A stretch of DNA of 64,000 nucleotides from Durusdinium trenchii (taxonomy: Eukaryota > Sar > Dinophyceae > Suessiales > Symbiodiniaceae): the NCBI GenBank assembly GCA_963970005.1, contig CAXAMN010008335.1, forward strand, positions 921,020 through 985,019. The letters run 5' to 3'. The position numbers and the translations under genes were made by a program. The notes under the pieces are model-generated. The model did not search any database, had not been told where the DNA came from, and saw only the letters and a list, made by a program, of their open reading frames with translations. Below are positions 46,119 to 57,305 of this stretch, in pieces (position 1 is the stretch's first letter; each line of letters starts with the position of its first letter).

Positions 46119-49100
46119 CTAGCTACTGCTGGCTGCTAGTTCGCCTCCCGCCCAGGGCACCACAGTGACCCAGAACTCCTCTTTGCCGTTGCCTGGGACC
46201 GGCGCGATCTCCGGGCTCGGGACGAGGACGGCTCGGAGCAAAAGGCGGCATCTTTGTTGGACAGAAGGTGCCGTGTCGTACTGCGAAAGACCAACGGAAG
46301 GCGACCACGAGAACGGCGACAACGGCCGAAAGCTAGGATTGATTGGGCTGCGGGAGGGGTGGGCAACCCAAAGTCCCAAAACTGTACACTTACCCAACGC
46401 CACTTCTTTGCTGGCTTTGTTTCCACCACACCGAGCCAAAGAAGAGTATGCCCATGACGCTTGCAAAAGCGATGCTGAAAACATCTGAAAACCCTCAAAA
46501 AAAAGGAACACGCCCTGCCACAATTATGGGAAACAGCCCTTCAACTGGCGGAAGGCAAGCACACGGAAAGATCAACTGTGCGTGCCGGTCGGAATGCCAG
46601 AAGGTCTCTAGAAGTGTCCAAGCTGGCTTTGGCTCACTTGCCATTCCTCCTTCGCCCAGCTGCTTTTGATATCCATGGTGATCTTCTCTCCATATGTGAC
46701 CTCCTGGTTGGGCACCATCTCAAAGGAGCAAAAGCGCAGCAGCTCCACTGCACAAGTCTTTGCCTCGAAGAGCGCCATATCTTGGCCTCAAGTCGACAGG
46801 TCGTTGAGCCAAGCATGAAAAGGGAACAAAACCCAAAACCGCTGTGGAAGAGTTCGTCTCCCCATGTCTTTCCAAACGACTTTGCCACCTTCAAGCTTGC
46901 CGTATGACCATGATGTAGGATGACGATGGAGGTAAAGGGTCCCTGCAAAACTTCAGTCGGGTATGACTCCGATCTGGACCCCCATATGATCCCCGCGAAA
47001 ACCTCGGACCGCCTCCGGCTCCGCCCCGGCTCCGCACGAAAACACTTGCGAAGTTGAGTTGATAGACCCGGAGATTAAGACCCCACACATACAGTAGTGG
47101 ATTGTGAGTAGATGGCGCAGTCACAATCCCCAAAGGTGGTGCAGTTATATATATATATATATGCAACTATGTAGACTATGGACTGCATCACAAAACAGAT
47201 CTGGTTGTTAATGGCATTTTGTTGTGTAGATGGAAGCTGGAGCACCAGGGGCCAACCTTTCTTGGGCATCAGGTGAATCGTCTTCCGAGGCCAATGGGGC
47301 GAAGGAGCAGGGAGGCGGCTTCTTGCCTACCGGTTGAGGGATGCAGGCTTAGCATCTCCCATTTGCATCCAGGAGGCCCAAGCACACTCTGGGTCCTGCC
47401 TGGAAGACTGGAAACTCATGCTGCGGAGGTGGCCTTGGAACAGTAACAAGGACGCTACTAGGAACAAAGGGCATTGCTACTAGTAGAAAGAAGCTATAGT
47501 AGCTCCTGGCCATACTACCAGTAAAAAGGACGCACTTATGCTTGGGAATCCTTGCAGCACTTCTTGGCTTCTTCCTCTCCTTTCCAAGGTCGAACCGCGG
47601 AACCAAATCCTCCAAGCGGCGTAAACGGAATCCACCGCTCCGGTCGGAAGGCCAAGGCCTCCGGGTAGCGCTCCTCGTCGCGGCCCATGTTGAAGGGGCA
47701 GAAGGCGACGTTAGCGAACTGGGGCACCAGCCAGCCACCTGGCCAGGCGGGCACGTGGAGTGCGCCGAGCTGGGGCCACCAGCGGGGAAGGTGGAGGAAC
47801 TCGGAATGTCTATAATTACTCGTGTGGACGCGTGGACGCCCACATTCCAGCGCATCGCCTTGGGCCGTAAGAAAGGGGGTCTGATCCCATAAGGTTGCGA
47901 GGTGGCCCTACCTGGCAGCACGTCATCCTCAAAAGCCATCTTCAGGTCGAAGGGCACTGGTGGCCAAAGCCTGCCGCAGGATAGGCCGCCCAGATTTGGC
48001 AACCCCTCTTTGGAAAACTGACTTGGCAGAGTAGGTCAAGGCAAACTAAGACATAAGAGGTACCTTGCCCAACACCTCTAGACTCCCAGAATTGCAAAAA
48101 GTCAACAACTGTCGGGGCAATCAACACTCCCCCGCCTCAAAGACTCATAGATTACACCATTCAAATACGGCATTTCGCTGGCCGAGAGGCTTTTCCAGTC
48201 CAAGGGGGTTCCAGGCGGCTGCTTCAGCATAATCTCTTCATGAAGCTGTCTTTGCACCTCTGGATGCCGAGTGAGCTCATAGAACATCCAGGACAACAAA
48301 CACGCTGTGGTATCTCTTCCCGCGATGATCAAATGAAGCACCATCTTCTTGGTAAACTCCGGGCTGAAGTTCCCCTGCAGGAACAGCGCCAACAAATCTC
48401 TCCTCTCGCCCAGCGTGGGGTCTTCCTGGCATTTTCGCACCAAGCGATCCGCTTCCGATTCCAAGGTTCGGATGCAACGCTTGAGCCGGCGGTAGGTGGG
48501 AGAAGACCAGTCCCAGAACCAGCGGGCCCAGCCGCCGTGGTGGCCCCCTAGGGGCCAAGGGAGAAAGGTGCTGAAGAAGAGGAAGGGCGCCATGGACTTC
48601 ACGCTATGGGCTCGAAGGCACACACTGGCCATATCAAAGGCCTCTCTTTTTTGGAAAGCAGTTGAGAATTTCGGACAAAGGGCTCTTGAAAGTGGTGACC
48701 TCTCAAAAACCAGTATGTTTTCTATACAGCATTGCAAAGGACCTCCAGGCCCTGCCTTGCCATACACGTTCGGCACACCTTCCGCGGTGTTGCACTCCTC
48801 CCCGAAGAAAATGCTCATGATGCTGTCAAAGGTGAAGTTGAAGAAACACCCTTGGATGTCAACCGGCGTTCCACGCCCCGCATTTTGCAGAAATCGCCCT
48901 GAGCAGCAAAGAAACGGTCATCCGACAGGTTCCGCCCGGGCTGGTTGTTTTGGAAAACAGACAGCCTTCTTGAACCATCCACAACAGCCGGGATTCGGAT
49001 CCGTCCACCCACGAGATCCCTGCCAGTTTGGGCAGCGCATGTTTGGGGGGGGCACCGAGAACATGGTCCTGGGGCCGCCGAGCGTCGAAGCGACTCTGCC

Positions 49101-50176
49101 TTGGACATAAAGACCTCCTGCATCATGCTGTTGAAGTTCTTTCGTGTAAAGATCTGCGCGGAGACCTTGCGCATCCGGCTCCACTCTTGGCCACCATCCT
49201 TGGAGCCCAGACCGTGCTTCACCACAAAAATGCCCTCACCCAGAAAATCCTCAAAGTAGTAGAAGAAGGGGTCCAAAGTGGTGTCGGCCTTGCTGTACTT
49301 GTTGAACTCATCCTTCAAAATGTGCTTCACGATCTGCGGATCGTTGGCTACCACAAGATATGGCGCGGGCATCCATGAAAAGCCGAGGCTTTTCGCGAGC
49401 GGCAGGCCCTTGCCTAAGTTTAGTTTGGGGCCTCAGATGTGAACCCCATCACTCCTCCAGTCACCTGCATGTGCCAATGATGTCGTTTTGGCAAAATGGA
49501 GGGGCCGATTTGGTACCATACACCTGGGAAGATCCCATCCATTAGCCAAGAAACCAAACCACCAATAGTAAAAATGGAGAGGGCGTCATTGTTTATACAG
49601 ATACATGTTCACCGATCGAGTGACTGGGAGTCGATGGGAACACTTTGCCAAACCACCACGGAAAAGATGGGAAATGTCAATGAACTCTCAGACGCCCAAA
49701 ACTGCTAAGCTGCTAGGTGCAGACCAGTTGCAAATGTCCAGCCGCCAGTCGTGCAAGCGATGAAGGTTTGCCATCAAGTCATTGAGCCATCCTGTCGCAT
49801 GGCACGCCCTACTGCTTCGAGGTGACCACCCCGGTCACATGAACCACATGAACCACATACATGAACCATGACTAATGGTTCCATCATCCACAAACCCATG
49901 TTCACTACCCCATCAACCCTGTGGCCTTGTAAAGAAACACGACTTACCTGCATGCCCTCCCCCGGGTCCTACCGGCTGGTCATGCCCAACGCCCTGGGTC
50001 GCTGGCACATCCTTGAGCATGCGTTGCATGCGGCGGGCTTTCCGCCAGCCGCACCAGAGGCGTTGGAAGACCTGGAGGACGCCAAAGATGCCGTAGGCCA
50101 TGAGGCCGTGCAGGACGGCCTCCCGCGGGAGACCACGAGATCCATCCCAAAACACCATACAAAAGTGGTTCTCCAA
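46119..50176 (-). CDS. cytochrome P450, CYP86-clan type (fatty-acid hydroxylase-like), apparently complete
   Basis: P450s of this clan usually hydroxylate fatty-acid chains at or near the omega end, using electrons from a reductase at the ER. Exons: 50176-49948, 49431-49084, 48898-48761, about 48641-48136, 47970-47912, 47738-47618, 47433-47378, 46786-46664 and 46231-46119 (TAG). Exon 1 carries a hydrophobic anchor (LMAYGIFGVLQVFQRLW) then a basic patch. Conserved signatures follow in order: IIAGRDTTACLLSW (I-helix, with acid-Thr pair), YESLRLWPPVPFD (ExxR), FRPERW, FPVFQAGPRVCLG (heme Cys loop) and the C-terminal QDMALFEAK block. GC donors are frequent (exons 2, 4, 6, 7 and 8); exon 1 has a classical GTAAGT. 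The phase closes across the heme loop (CL-G-QDMAL) and the ExxR exon. A short segment between exons 1 and 2 and the exact border between exons 3 and 4 remain uncertain. Substrate is an inference. Confidence 0.9.
47449..47530. repeat. second cluster of CTAGTAG-type motifs
   Basis: GCTACTAGGA, GCTACTAGTAG, GCTATAGTAGC and ATACTACCAG occur within 80 bases in a P450 intron. They resemble the cluster at 22440-22600. Confidence 0.6.
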
Positions 50177-50906
50177 TCCAGGACTGACCAGGATACTTCG
50201 ATACCTTGGAACCGTTAGCCGTTAGCCTCTCTCCATGGCACTTCAGCCTGCTTCTTCACTTCCATGATCGCCACACTCCAGTCCAAAAGCTCCGACAGAA
50301 ACGCCCTAAAATGGCGTGGGGTGGAGGTGAAAAATGTGAAAGGGGGGCCACCTCGAGCCCAAATCAACGGAAGGTCCAGGATGGCAACTTTCATGTGCAG
50401 CTCCCAGTGTGACCAGCTGGATTTAGGACAACACTCTACTGCAGTGGCTTAGCAAGTCTAGCTCTTCTTATGCGCCCCAACCCAGTTCCCATCATCAACG
50501 GTAAGTGGCCAATCCGCGGTTCAGCACAGCTCCGAGCTGGTCGCGGTACGCCTGGCACATGTTGGCGGCAAACACAGTTACCGCAAAAAGAACATCAAGA
50601 AAGCTCTTTAATGAAGGCTGCATCATCCTTCATGAGCTGGTGGCAAGTCTGTTGGCACTCCTTGGAAAACGGAAAACCAACCACCCCTGATAGGCAGAAA
50701 TATGCTGAAATTTGTTCTCAGGCTTTCTGTGAACCCAAGAAGCATCCTGGAAGAGCCTTTTTGGCAATCCTGCACCGCTCCAAAGCAATGAAATCTTACA
50801 CAACTCTCCACGAAAAGGAAACACAAACCGGGGAGCCCAGTCTGCGCCTACACTACAAAAGCCCCAGGTTAATTACTAACTAACCGCTCGCTCTTTCAAA
50901 GCAGCT
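50177..50906. other. short spacer between the P450 and aspartic protease genes
   Basis: About 730 bases. No exon, repeat family or promoter motif could be recognised. Confidence 0.5.
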
Positions 50907-51990
50907 TCACAGCGCCGAGTATCCGCTGTCTGTCATCTCTACTCGCGCCGAGCATCTGCGCCATGATTGCCACGTGCAGGCCACAGCAGCCCCCATGGCG
51001 GCAGCGCAAACAGCCGCGAAGGCCGCCCGGGTAGGTGAAGCTGGAGCATGCTGGAAGCCCATCACCACGTCGGCACTCTCACGTGGAGGTGCCAGGTACA
51101 CATCGGGGCCGCTGGGGTCGATTATGGTGTAGAGCTTTTGGAGGAAGAACTGGCCCAAGACAAAGTACGGCAGGTCGCGCGTCTGTAAAATCAGCAGCTG
51201 GCACCAACCCTCGCCGCCCTCACCCAGCGGATAGAGCAGGTCTTCCGTGTCAAACATCACATCCCTCTCGCCCAAGGTGAACCTTAAGTCTTAAGTCGTG
51301 TAGCTCTTGGTTGCACTTGCAAATGACAGTGTGCTCCCCGACGTTGCATCCTCTAAATGGCGGCTTCAGCAAGTGCGTCAGAAAATTCAGTAGCAACCAC
51401 TCGGGCATCACCACCACCCCTGTGGCTCCAGTGTCCAAAACGCCAAGTCCCTCGGCCAAGTCCTGACCGCCGACGGACAGGCCCACCTGGATGGCCCACG
51501 GTCCGTGATGGTTCCCGATACGATGCACTGGCAAGCGCTCCACTTGCTCCAGGCCCTGCAGCAGCTCGTGGCGATGGCCAAGGGCAAGGAAGGGCGAGGG
51601 AGCCAGTGACACGGAGAATGCCATCCCCTGCTGCATCAAATGACTCACGAATTTGCTGCCGAACGGGTTTGCGGAGCCCGCCGGCAATTCCAGGCCCAGC
51701 AATCCTTCGAAAGCTTCCATTCTAGCCATCTCATCAGCCACTAACACATCTTGACTTTCGGTGCAGGTGCTGCCCACACAAAAGTGTGGGAACACTTCAG
51801 CTTTGCCCTCAACATGACCCGTTTCATACCCGATGACAAGCTTTTCAGGAAGGACGAGCCGCTCCTCTCCGTCCACTGCTTAAGCCTGTGTCCAGTGGTT
51901 GCGGCCACCGAGACTGGGAGATGCCCGTAGGGGCAACAGCTGCAGATCCGCGGCGGCGGAAGTGATCAAGAAGACGCAAAGGAAAAGCAT
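50907..51990 (-). pseudogene. membrane-anchored aspartic protease (pepsin family A1), broken
   Basis: The ATG at 51990 opens a signal peptide (MLFLCVFLITSAAADLQLLP) and about 36 codons, then a TAA at 51882-51880. The same frame resumes with family sequence: LVIGYETGHVEG (flap region), GLLGLELPAGSANPFG, then the second catalytic motif GVLDTGATGVVV. At 51283-51296 a perfect 7-base tandem duplication shifts the frame. Beyond it, RDVMFDTEDL, LPYFVLGQFFLQKLYTIID and VYLAPP give the C-terminal lobe, followed by a hydrophobic anchor (AAFAAVCAAAMGAAVACTW) and a short basic tail ending at 50907. The N-terminal catalytic DTG motif and about 60-70 residues around it are absent. No intron is needed anywhere, unlike every neighbour. 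With a stop, a frameshift and one of two catalytic Asp lost, a working protease is unlikely unless the assembly is wrong. Confidence 0.85.
51283..51296. repeat. 7-base tandem duplication causing the protease frameshift
   Basis: CTTAAGT occurs twice in a row on the plus strand. One copy fewer would keep the protease frame. It could be a replication slip or the footprint of an excised element. Confidence 0.85.
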
Positions 51991-52097
51991 GGGCACCGCA
52001 AGTTGGAAGGCTGCTTGGACACCCTTGGAGCTGTTGAAAGCCTACCCGAACAAAGATGGAACAAATATATAAATAGAAAACTCTCTCCCTCTCTGTT

Positions 52098-52162
52098 TCT
52101 CTCTGTATCTATCTATCTATCTACCTACCTACCTACCTACCTACCGTATCTCTCTCTCTCTC
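52098..52162. repeat. CTAT/CTAC then CT microsatellites
   Basis: Tandem TATC units change into ACCT units and then CT dinucleotides. A comparable CCAA/CCTA/CTGC run is at 32213-32281. Confidence 0.9.
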
Positions 52163-52918
52163 TGAACAAGCACGGGGTGCATCCCACCATGGTGAGCTGC
52201 TGGCCCCCGGACCCGTCCCCGCCCCCCCCCACCGGGCCTCCGGCGCAGCGCCCCCGCGGCGCCACAGCTCCAGAAGCCGCAAGACCTGTGGCTTCGCCCC
52301 TCCGGGGCTTTTTAAATGGGCATCCATTGGGACCAGTCCCACAAAAAGCATCAGTTCAGATACAAGATCAAAGAAACTCCCCCGAAAATGTAGAGTTTGT
52401 CTATGGATGTCTATCGCTCTTCGAACTTGCTGTCCGCTTCGGATGGCCCTAGATATAGACCCTCTAGTGCCTAAAACGTCTGATTCTGATACTACTGGGA
52501 GTCGCTGCTGACAGGATGAGATAGGAGTTGCGACACTCATGCGTGCTCCCAACAGCACCCCCAAAAAAATTCTGATCTGGTGCCGGTGACGATCTGCTCA
52601 GCTTAGCTGAGTCCTAACTACAAAAGATTAAGCTCTGCAATCTGTGCCAACCAGGCGTCTGAGTCGACAGGATTGCTTTCAACATGTCAATCCCACGTCA
52701 CTGGTTTACAAAGCAGCCTTGTATTGGGTTGCGTCGGCAATCTGGAGTCCATTACTGTATCTTGTTTTTGGTTCTTTTGCTTGATGACATGGGATTTATC
52801 AGCAGGAGGGTAAGGCAAATGACTTGGGAATGTGTGAGTGCCCATGTATGTGTTCTAAATCCCGTGTCATCCGAAGGCAGCAAAACCTCCAACAAAACAA
52901 CAACTCATTGCCACGTAC

Positions 52919-53064
52919 CTGGACCAGTGCTATGGCCAAAAACAACACCCGCTTCGGCTCGGAGCTTTGACTTTCACATACTTCAAGGGCCATAGGCCCT
53001 GGACCTGCCACCACAAATCCCAGGCACGTTCTCGCCGAAATTGCTGCAGCTCTCGCCCTTCGAC
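52919..53064 (-). CDS. two candidate exons of an unrecognised gene
   Basis: Exon 53064-53005 is 60 bases, phase 0 at both ends, bounded by CAG|GTC and CAG|GT, and encodes VEGRELQQFRRERAWDLWWQ. Exon 52964-52919 follows in phase (LRAEAGVVFGHSTGP) with a GT donor. A further protein-like segment at about 53555-53490 (AMDVLGGLTRWYSIKHS) may belong with them. They could be downstream exons of the membrane protein at 54.2-56.2 kb; that is not shown. Confidence 0.45.
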
Positions 53065-53145
53065 CTGCTCCGGTGTCGTGCGGTCAGATGGTCAGATGGC
53101 CGTGCATCAGCGCTGGGTGGTGAAGAGGGTTGCAAGGGTTTCCAG

Positions 53146-53248
53146 TCCCTAGGGATCCAAGTACCTTCTCAGAAGGTGATTGGAGACACTCTTATGTGGG
53201 TTTTGAGGGTCCAAGTACCTTCTGAGGAGGTACTTGGACTCCTAGGGA
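53146..53248. repeat. inverted-repeat element, family R3, second copy
   Basis: Begins CCCTAGGGATCCAAGTACCT and ends GAGGTACTTGGACTCCTAGG. The internal block AAGGTGATTGGAGACACT is identical to the copy at 22937-23042. Confidence 0.85.
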
Positions 53249-53787
53249 GTGAGAATCAGGCCTTGAATCAAGATCAGCTGACCAGTTTCGTCACACTGCA
53301 TTATGTACCTCTCTTCTTTGCACCACCCCAGCTGACAGCTGACATGTGCAGTTTCTCATGAACTCTAGCCACTAGCCACCTCTTGAAATGCATTCCCATA
53401 TCCCCCCCCAAAAGAAAAAACAAGACCCATCAATCCGGAGAACTCCAAGCGCCGATGATGGACGCGTCGCGCGCCGTGCTGAGGTTCTGGCAGCCGGGAG
53501 TGCTTGATGCTGTACCACCGTGTCAAGCCCCCCAGCACGTCCATCGCCTCGGTGCTTCGCAACGGCACGACCGTTGGAGCTTCGGTGGGTTCAAAAAGGA
53601 TCCGAAGAACTACCAGGTCCCGTTGGAGCACGGCGGACCGAAACCAAGCAAAGGCTCAAGCAAACCATCCAGATCCGTTGTTCAGTCCCAACTGCCAGGT
53701 GCTGGGCCCGGCCTGGACCCGCAAATGTGCCACGGTCGCGTCGTTAGGTCACGCGGTCTCACCTGGTGAGGTCTTGACCCAACGAAT

Positions 53788-53869
53788 GTAGACTCTTGAT
53801 GAATAACCCCCGCAGGCCTGAAGAGGTTCAATTCAAATTGAACAGGGTTTATGGTCCTCAAGAGTCTAC
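53788..53869. repeat. inverted-repeat element, family R2, copy 2
   Basis: Eighty-two bases from GTAGACTCTTGA to TCAAGAGTCTAC, perfect 12-base inverted ends. Shares GATGAATAA and TGAAGAGG with 41861-41940, the rest diverged. Confidence 0.88.
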
Positions 53870-54217
53870 ATGACCGGTGTGCTGGTGTGCCCGGTACCGA
53901 GCACCAAGCAGAAACCGAAGCATGCATCGACCATCCCACGGCGACAGGCCAGCGAGCCGGCGGCTGGCGTTTCGGCCGCGCGCTTGGGGCGATTCCGTGC
54001 GCCAAGCATCGGGGCTGTTCAAATAGACCCCCATGATGCAAAGAGCGTAGACCTCAGTGATGGAACCCCATGGCCCATGCGGGAGGCATGTCCACCCCTG
54101 GTTTGGAGTCGCCAAGACCGTTGTCTCACCCCCCTAGGCCTCATGAAGAACACCCCCAGAAAGGCAGGGCTTAGGAACCAACAGAAGCCACGAGACATCC
54201 CATCCCCCCGATGCAGC

Positions 54218-56173
54218 CAGGTGACCAACAAATACGAGGTGGGATAAGCGACGTACTTGGCATCGCCCCACACCAAGTAGCCTGTCTGGCAGCTCTTAAA
54301 AATCTCTCAAGTGGTGCCACACAACCTTGTTCCACATGTTCTACCAAAAACATCCAATGAGCAGAAATTGACTGCCTTCTGGCATTGCATGATCTCCAGA
54401 AGGTCTTCTGGAACCAATGGCCACTTAGCCGGCCTCCGACACCCTACTTGGCCTTGGAAAAACATCCCAAAGAGCACCCAATCGCAGCTCTCCCGTTCGG
54501 ACCTGTGATCATGTTGACCACTAATTGTGAGGAGAGCTGCGCCGGAATGAACAAGGACACATCACCTGAGATGCACCATGCAGCTTGGAGCCATCCAATG
54601 ACCAAGCCCCCAAGTGTATACTCATCATCCACCTCTCGTTTCGCTGTGGCCGTGCTTCCGGGCAGTGGCCGTTCGCCAAGACCGTGCCACCCAGGCAAAT
54701 CACGCCATCCAAGAAGTACAGGAAGGCGACCTGGAGATCCGTCGAATACCCCGTGGGATGCGGAAAGAACAGTTGAACAGTTAGGATGAAGATTTCAAGT
54801 TCTCGATCCAATCACTGTCCGCGAGTGATGTAGACTAGACTATTGAGAAAACCCATCCATTGGGATTGAAAAACCTCATGTGCCGGGATCTTATTTCTCA
54901 ACCCCTAAGGCTTCTAAGGTGCAGAACCACCCGCCCAGAACAACCGTGCGTTAAAGAAGCCTAGCGGCTAAAGCAAAGACGGTGCCCTTCACTAAGCCCA
55001 GGAGCTTTCCGATAGACGCCCCGATCCTCAAGTCGCCCGATTCGGAAACGGCACACCGAACGGGGGGTGCGTTGCTCCGCGATGAGTTCAAATGAGTTCA
55101 GAGCTTGGCGCTACAGTTGGACTGTTTTGAGATGGTTTTTCAGATCTTCAACATATTTGCAGGGCATGTCAACGTTGCGGCGTGCGCCCTTCTCTCAACA
55201 AAACGCTGGAAGAAATGGAGATACACCATGATACACCGCAGCATGGAGATAACGGTCGCAGCAAAGGTTTGAAAAAGCATCTGGATTTATTCAGGGCTCC
55301 GCTGATGAGTTGCACTTCGGAGCCCTGCACAATATCCTCAATGGATAAAACTGATTTGATGTCCGGCTCATTGAAAAGCCATCAATGTCTGGATCAACTG
55401 ACCCACTTCGAACAGTTGGTCTTTCCACTTCGTTCACGGTCTGTCCAGCAGCTTCGCGATGCGTCGCGTTTTCACACGCTCGCGATCGCAGATCCCGGGG
55501 CCACACGGATTCCAGGGCATGGTCGATGTGTTTCTAAGCTGTCTCCAGAGGTCTATGGTCAGGTTCGGGTCTACGAACCCGGGTGTAGATGTTCTTACTG
55601 TGCCCCTTCCAACGACCCCTCCAAGCAGAGTCCTGGATCGGAACAGTCCGAAGAAGAGCCATGGAAGGTCTAGAGATGGAAGGTCTAGAGCCGTGCTACG
55701 GCAAGCGTCCATCCGAAATCACCACGCTCGGCTTGAGGACGGTCGAACGAACACCCGGTCCAAGCGAGCTGCACGGTGGAGAAAGTCACCAGGGACACGA
55801 AGAGGAAGAGCTTCAAAGACGACTCCATGGGTAGATGCAGCGTCCTTGTTCTGAAGAGGGTGAAGGCCATCGCTACTTGGGTGCAGGCCATTGTTACTAT
55901 GTTTTGGGCTTGGTGGGTGACACTCAAAGGGAGCCTCAGCAGAAGCTGAAACCCAAAAAAGCTTCCGAAGCCCCACGCAAACGTTGTTTGGGGTTCTTTA
56001 AGCTAGGCCGAAGCCAACCAGGCCAAGAGATGATCGCAGCTAAGGGTTCCAGAAATGATTCCTCCAGGCCCCCGCGGTGGGAACCCCCTCCCTGCACTCC
56101 CTGCAGTCCTGTAGACACCATAGAGTGAGATCAGGGTACAAAGCACCATGACGCAGTTCCATGCAATGGCCAC
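54218..56173 (-). CDS. polytopic membrane protein, possibly DMT/NIPA-type transporter (partial)
   Basis: Three exons join in perfect phase: 54730-54691, 54565-54503 and 54281-54218. They read VAFLYFLDGVICLG, GDVSLFIPAQLSSQLVVNMIT and GYLVWGDAKYVAYPTSYLLV. Together they give hydrophobic segments split by a short polar loop. This resembles the last helices of drug/metabolite (DMT) or NIPA-like transporters, where a Pro-Ala/Tyr-Gln motif precedes a GxxxxxD loop. Upstream hydrophobic exons at 56173-56109 (VAIAWNCVMVLCTLISLYGV) and about 55870-55760 (SSLKLFLFVSLVTFSTVQL) probably belong to the same gene. A downstream frame at about 54040-53990 (VYALCIMGVYLNSPDAWR) fits the next helix, but its phase does not close. 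The reading frames are well supported; the family name is tentative. Confidence 0.55.
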
Positions 56174-57194
56174 CTGAACTGTCGCAAACCAAACTGGCCA
56201 TGTGATTCTTGGTCCAAATCTTCCCGACACGTTGAAGCTTCTCAAAACTAAGGAGCAGTATGGACCATATATGTTGGGTCCGATTCCCAAGCTACAGGTC
56301 ATCGCACAGCCCAACATATAAGGGCTGAAAGGCTCGTATCCAGTGACAGCTGAGGTCGAGCCATCTGTTTTAACACGAGGTCGGCTCTTGGGTGGTGGCG
56401 TTTGGTGCAGGGAGACCTCGCAGCTCGACCCCTGGAAGAAGGAAACCCGTCTACCGATATGGGGATCTCCCCATTCAAATACACACCCATCTGGAAGGAG
56501 TTTGGGTGCACCTGACACCTGAAACGGACATGGAACTGGCGGACGGGCCCATTTCCGAACCGAATGCCAACGAAGGAGTTCCCACCTTGGCCCATTTCCC
56601 GTCCGAAATGCCGTGCCTGTCGTATGACACGAAGATGGTGACAGGTCTTGGGTGAGCAAGCTATTTGTGATGGGAGACTGCAGCACGTGGCTGGATCCTA
56701 ACCTCCATTTGTGGACGTCAACCTTCCCAAAAGCTCGGTGGAAGAAGCAAACATTGGTGGTGGGTGGGTGCCCCAGGTCTGAGTGTCGCAGGTGTGCTCA
56801 GCCTGACTGTTCAAACGCTAGCGGCTAGCGTGCCGCCAGCCCTCCTCGTCCCAGTCCATCCCTCCCCCAGTGTTCAGCCCAGGCTCCGGTTTCGTCATGA
56901 GCTCTTGTATCTGAGCACAGCGGGGAAGAAGAAAAAAACAGAACATATTTGTGTCTGCGTTGGTTGTAGTTTGCCTCGGTTTTGGATGTGCTCATTGAGA
57001 TGGGTGTGTGAACGCCAAGGTTGAAAAAAATTCACAGCGCCGCATCGGAAGGAGTGATGACTGCCGTGCACAAATCTATGGCGATCAAAGTGGTGACCAA
57101 CGCACTTAATTGAATGCCAAACAAAACATGGAGTGCAACTACCTTGAACTGCCAGCGGCCACTCTGGCATCAAGAAACAATCAGGGTACTGGAA

Positions 57195-57305
57195 CTTGTT
57201 CCCTTTCCGGCCCATGTTCTTCAGAAAATGCATTGGCCGAAGAGAGGCGGGCGGCCTTCCTTGAGCCCGTACGACAAACTCCCCATCCGCTTGATTGGGC
57301 AAGGT
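57195..57305 (-). CDS. isolated candidate exon, unknown protein
   Basis: A strong pyrimidine tract and CAG precede an open frame encoding ADGEFVVRAQGRPPASLRP and MHFLKNMGRKGNKFQ. The donor is uncertain (GTTCCAG). It may be an upstream exon of the membrane protein gene or of a separate gene. Confidence 0.4.

Noticed and set aside
52070-52165. CRISPR-like or regulatory array
   Set aside because: The spacing is a plain tetranucleotide/dinucleotide microsatellite with no spacers, in a eukaryotic context.
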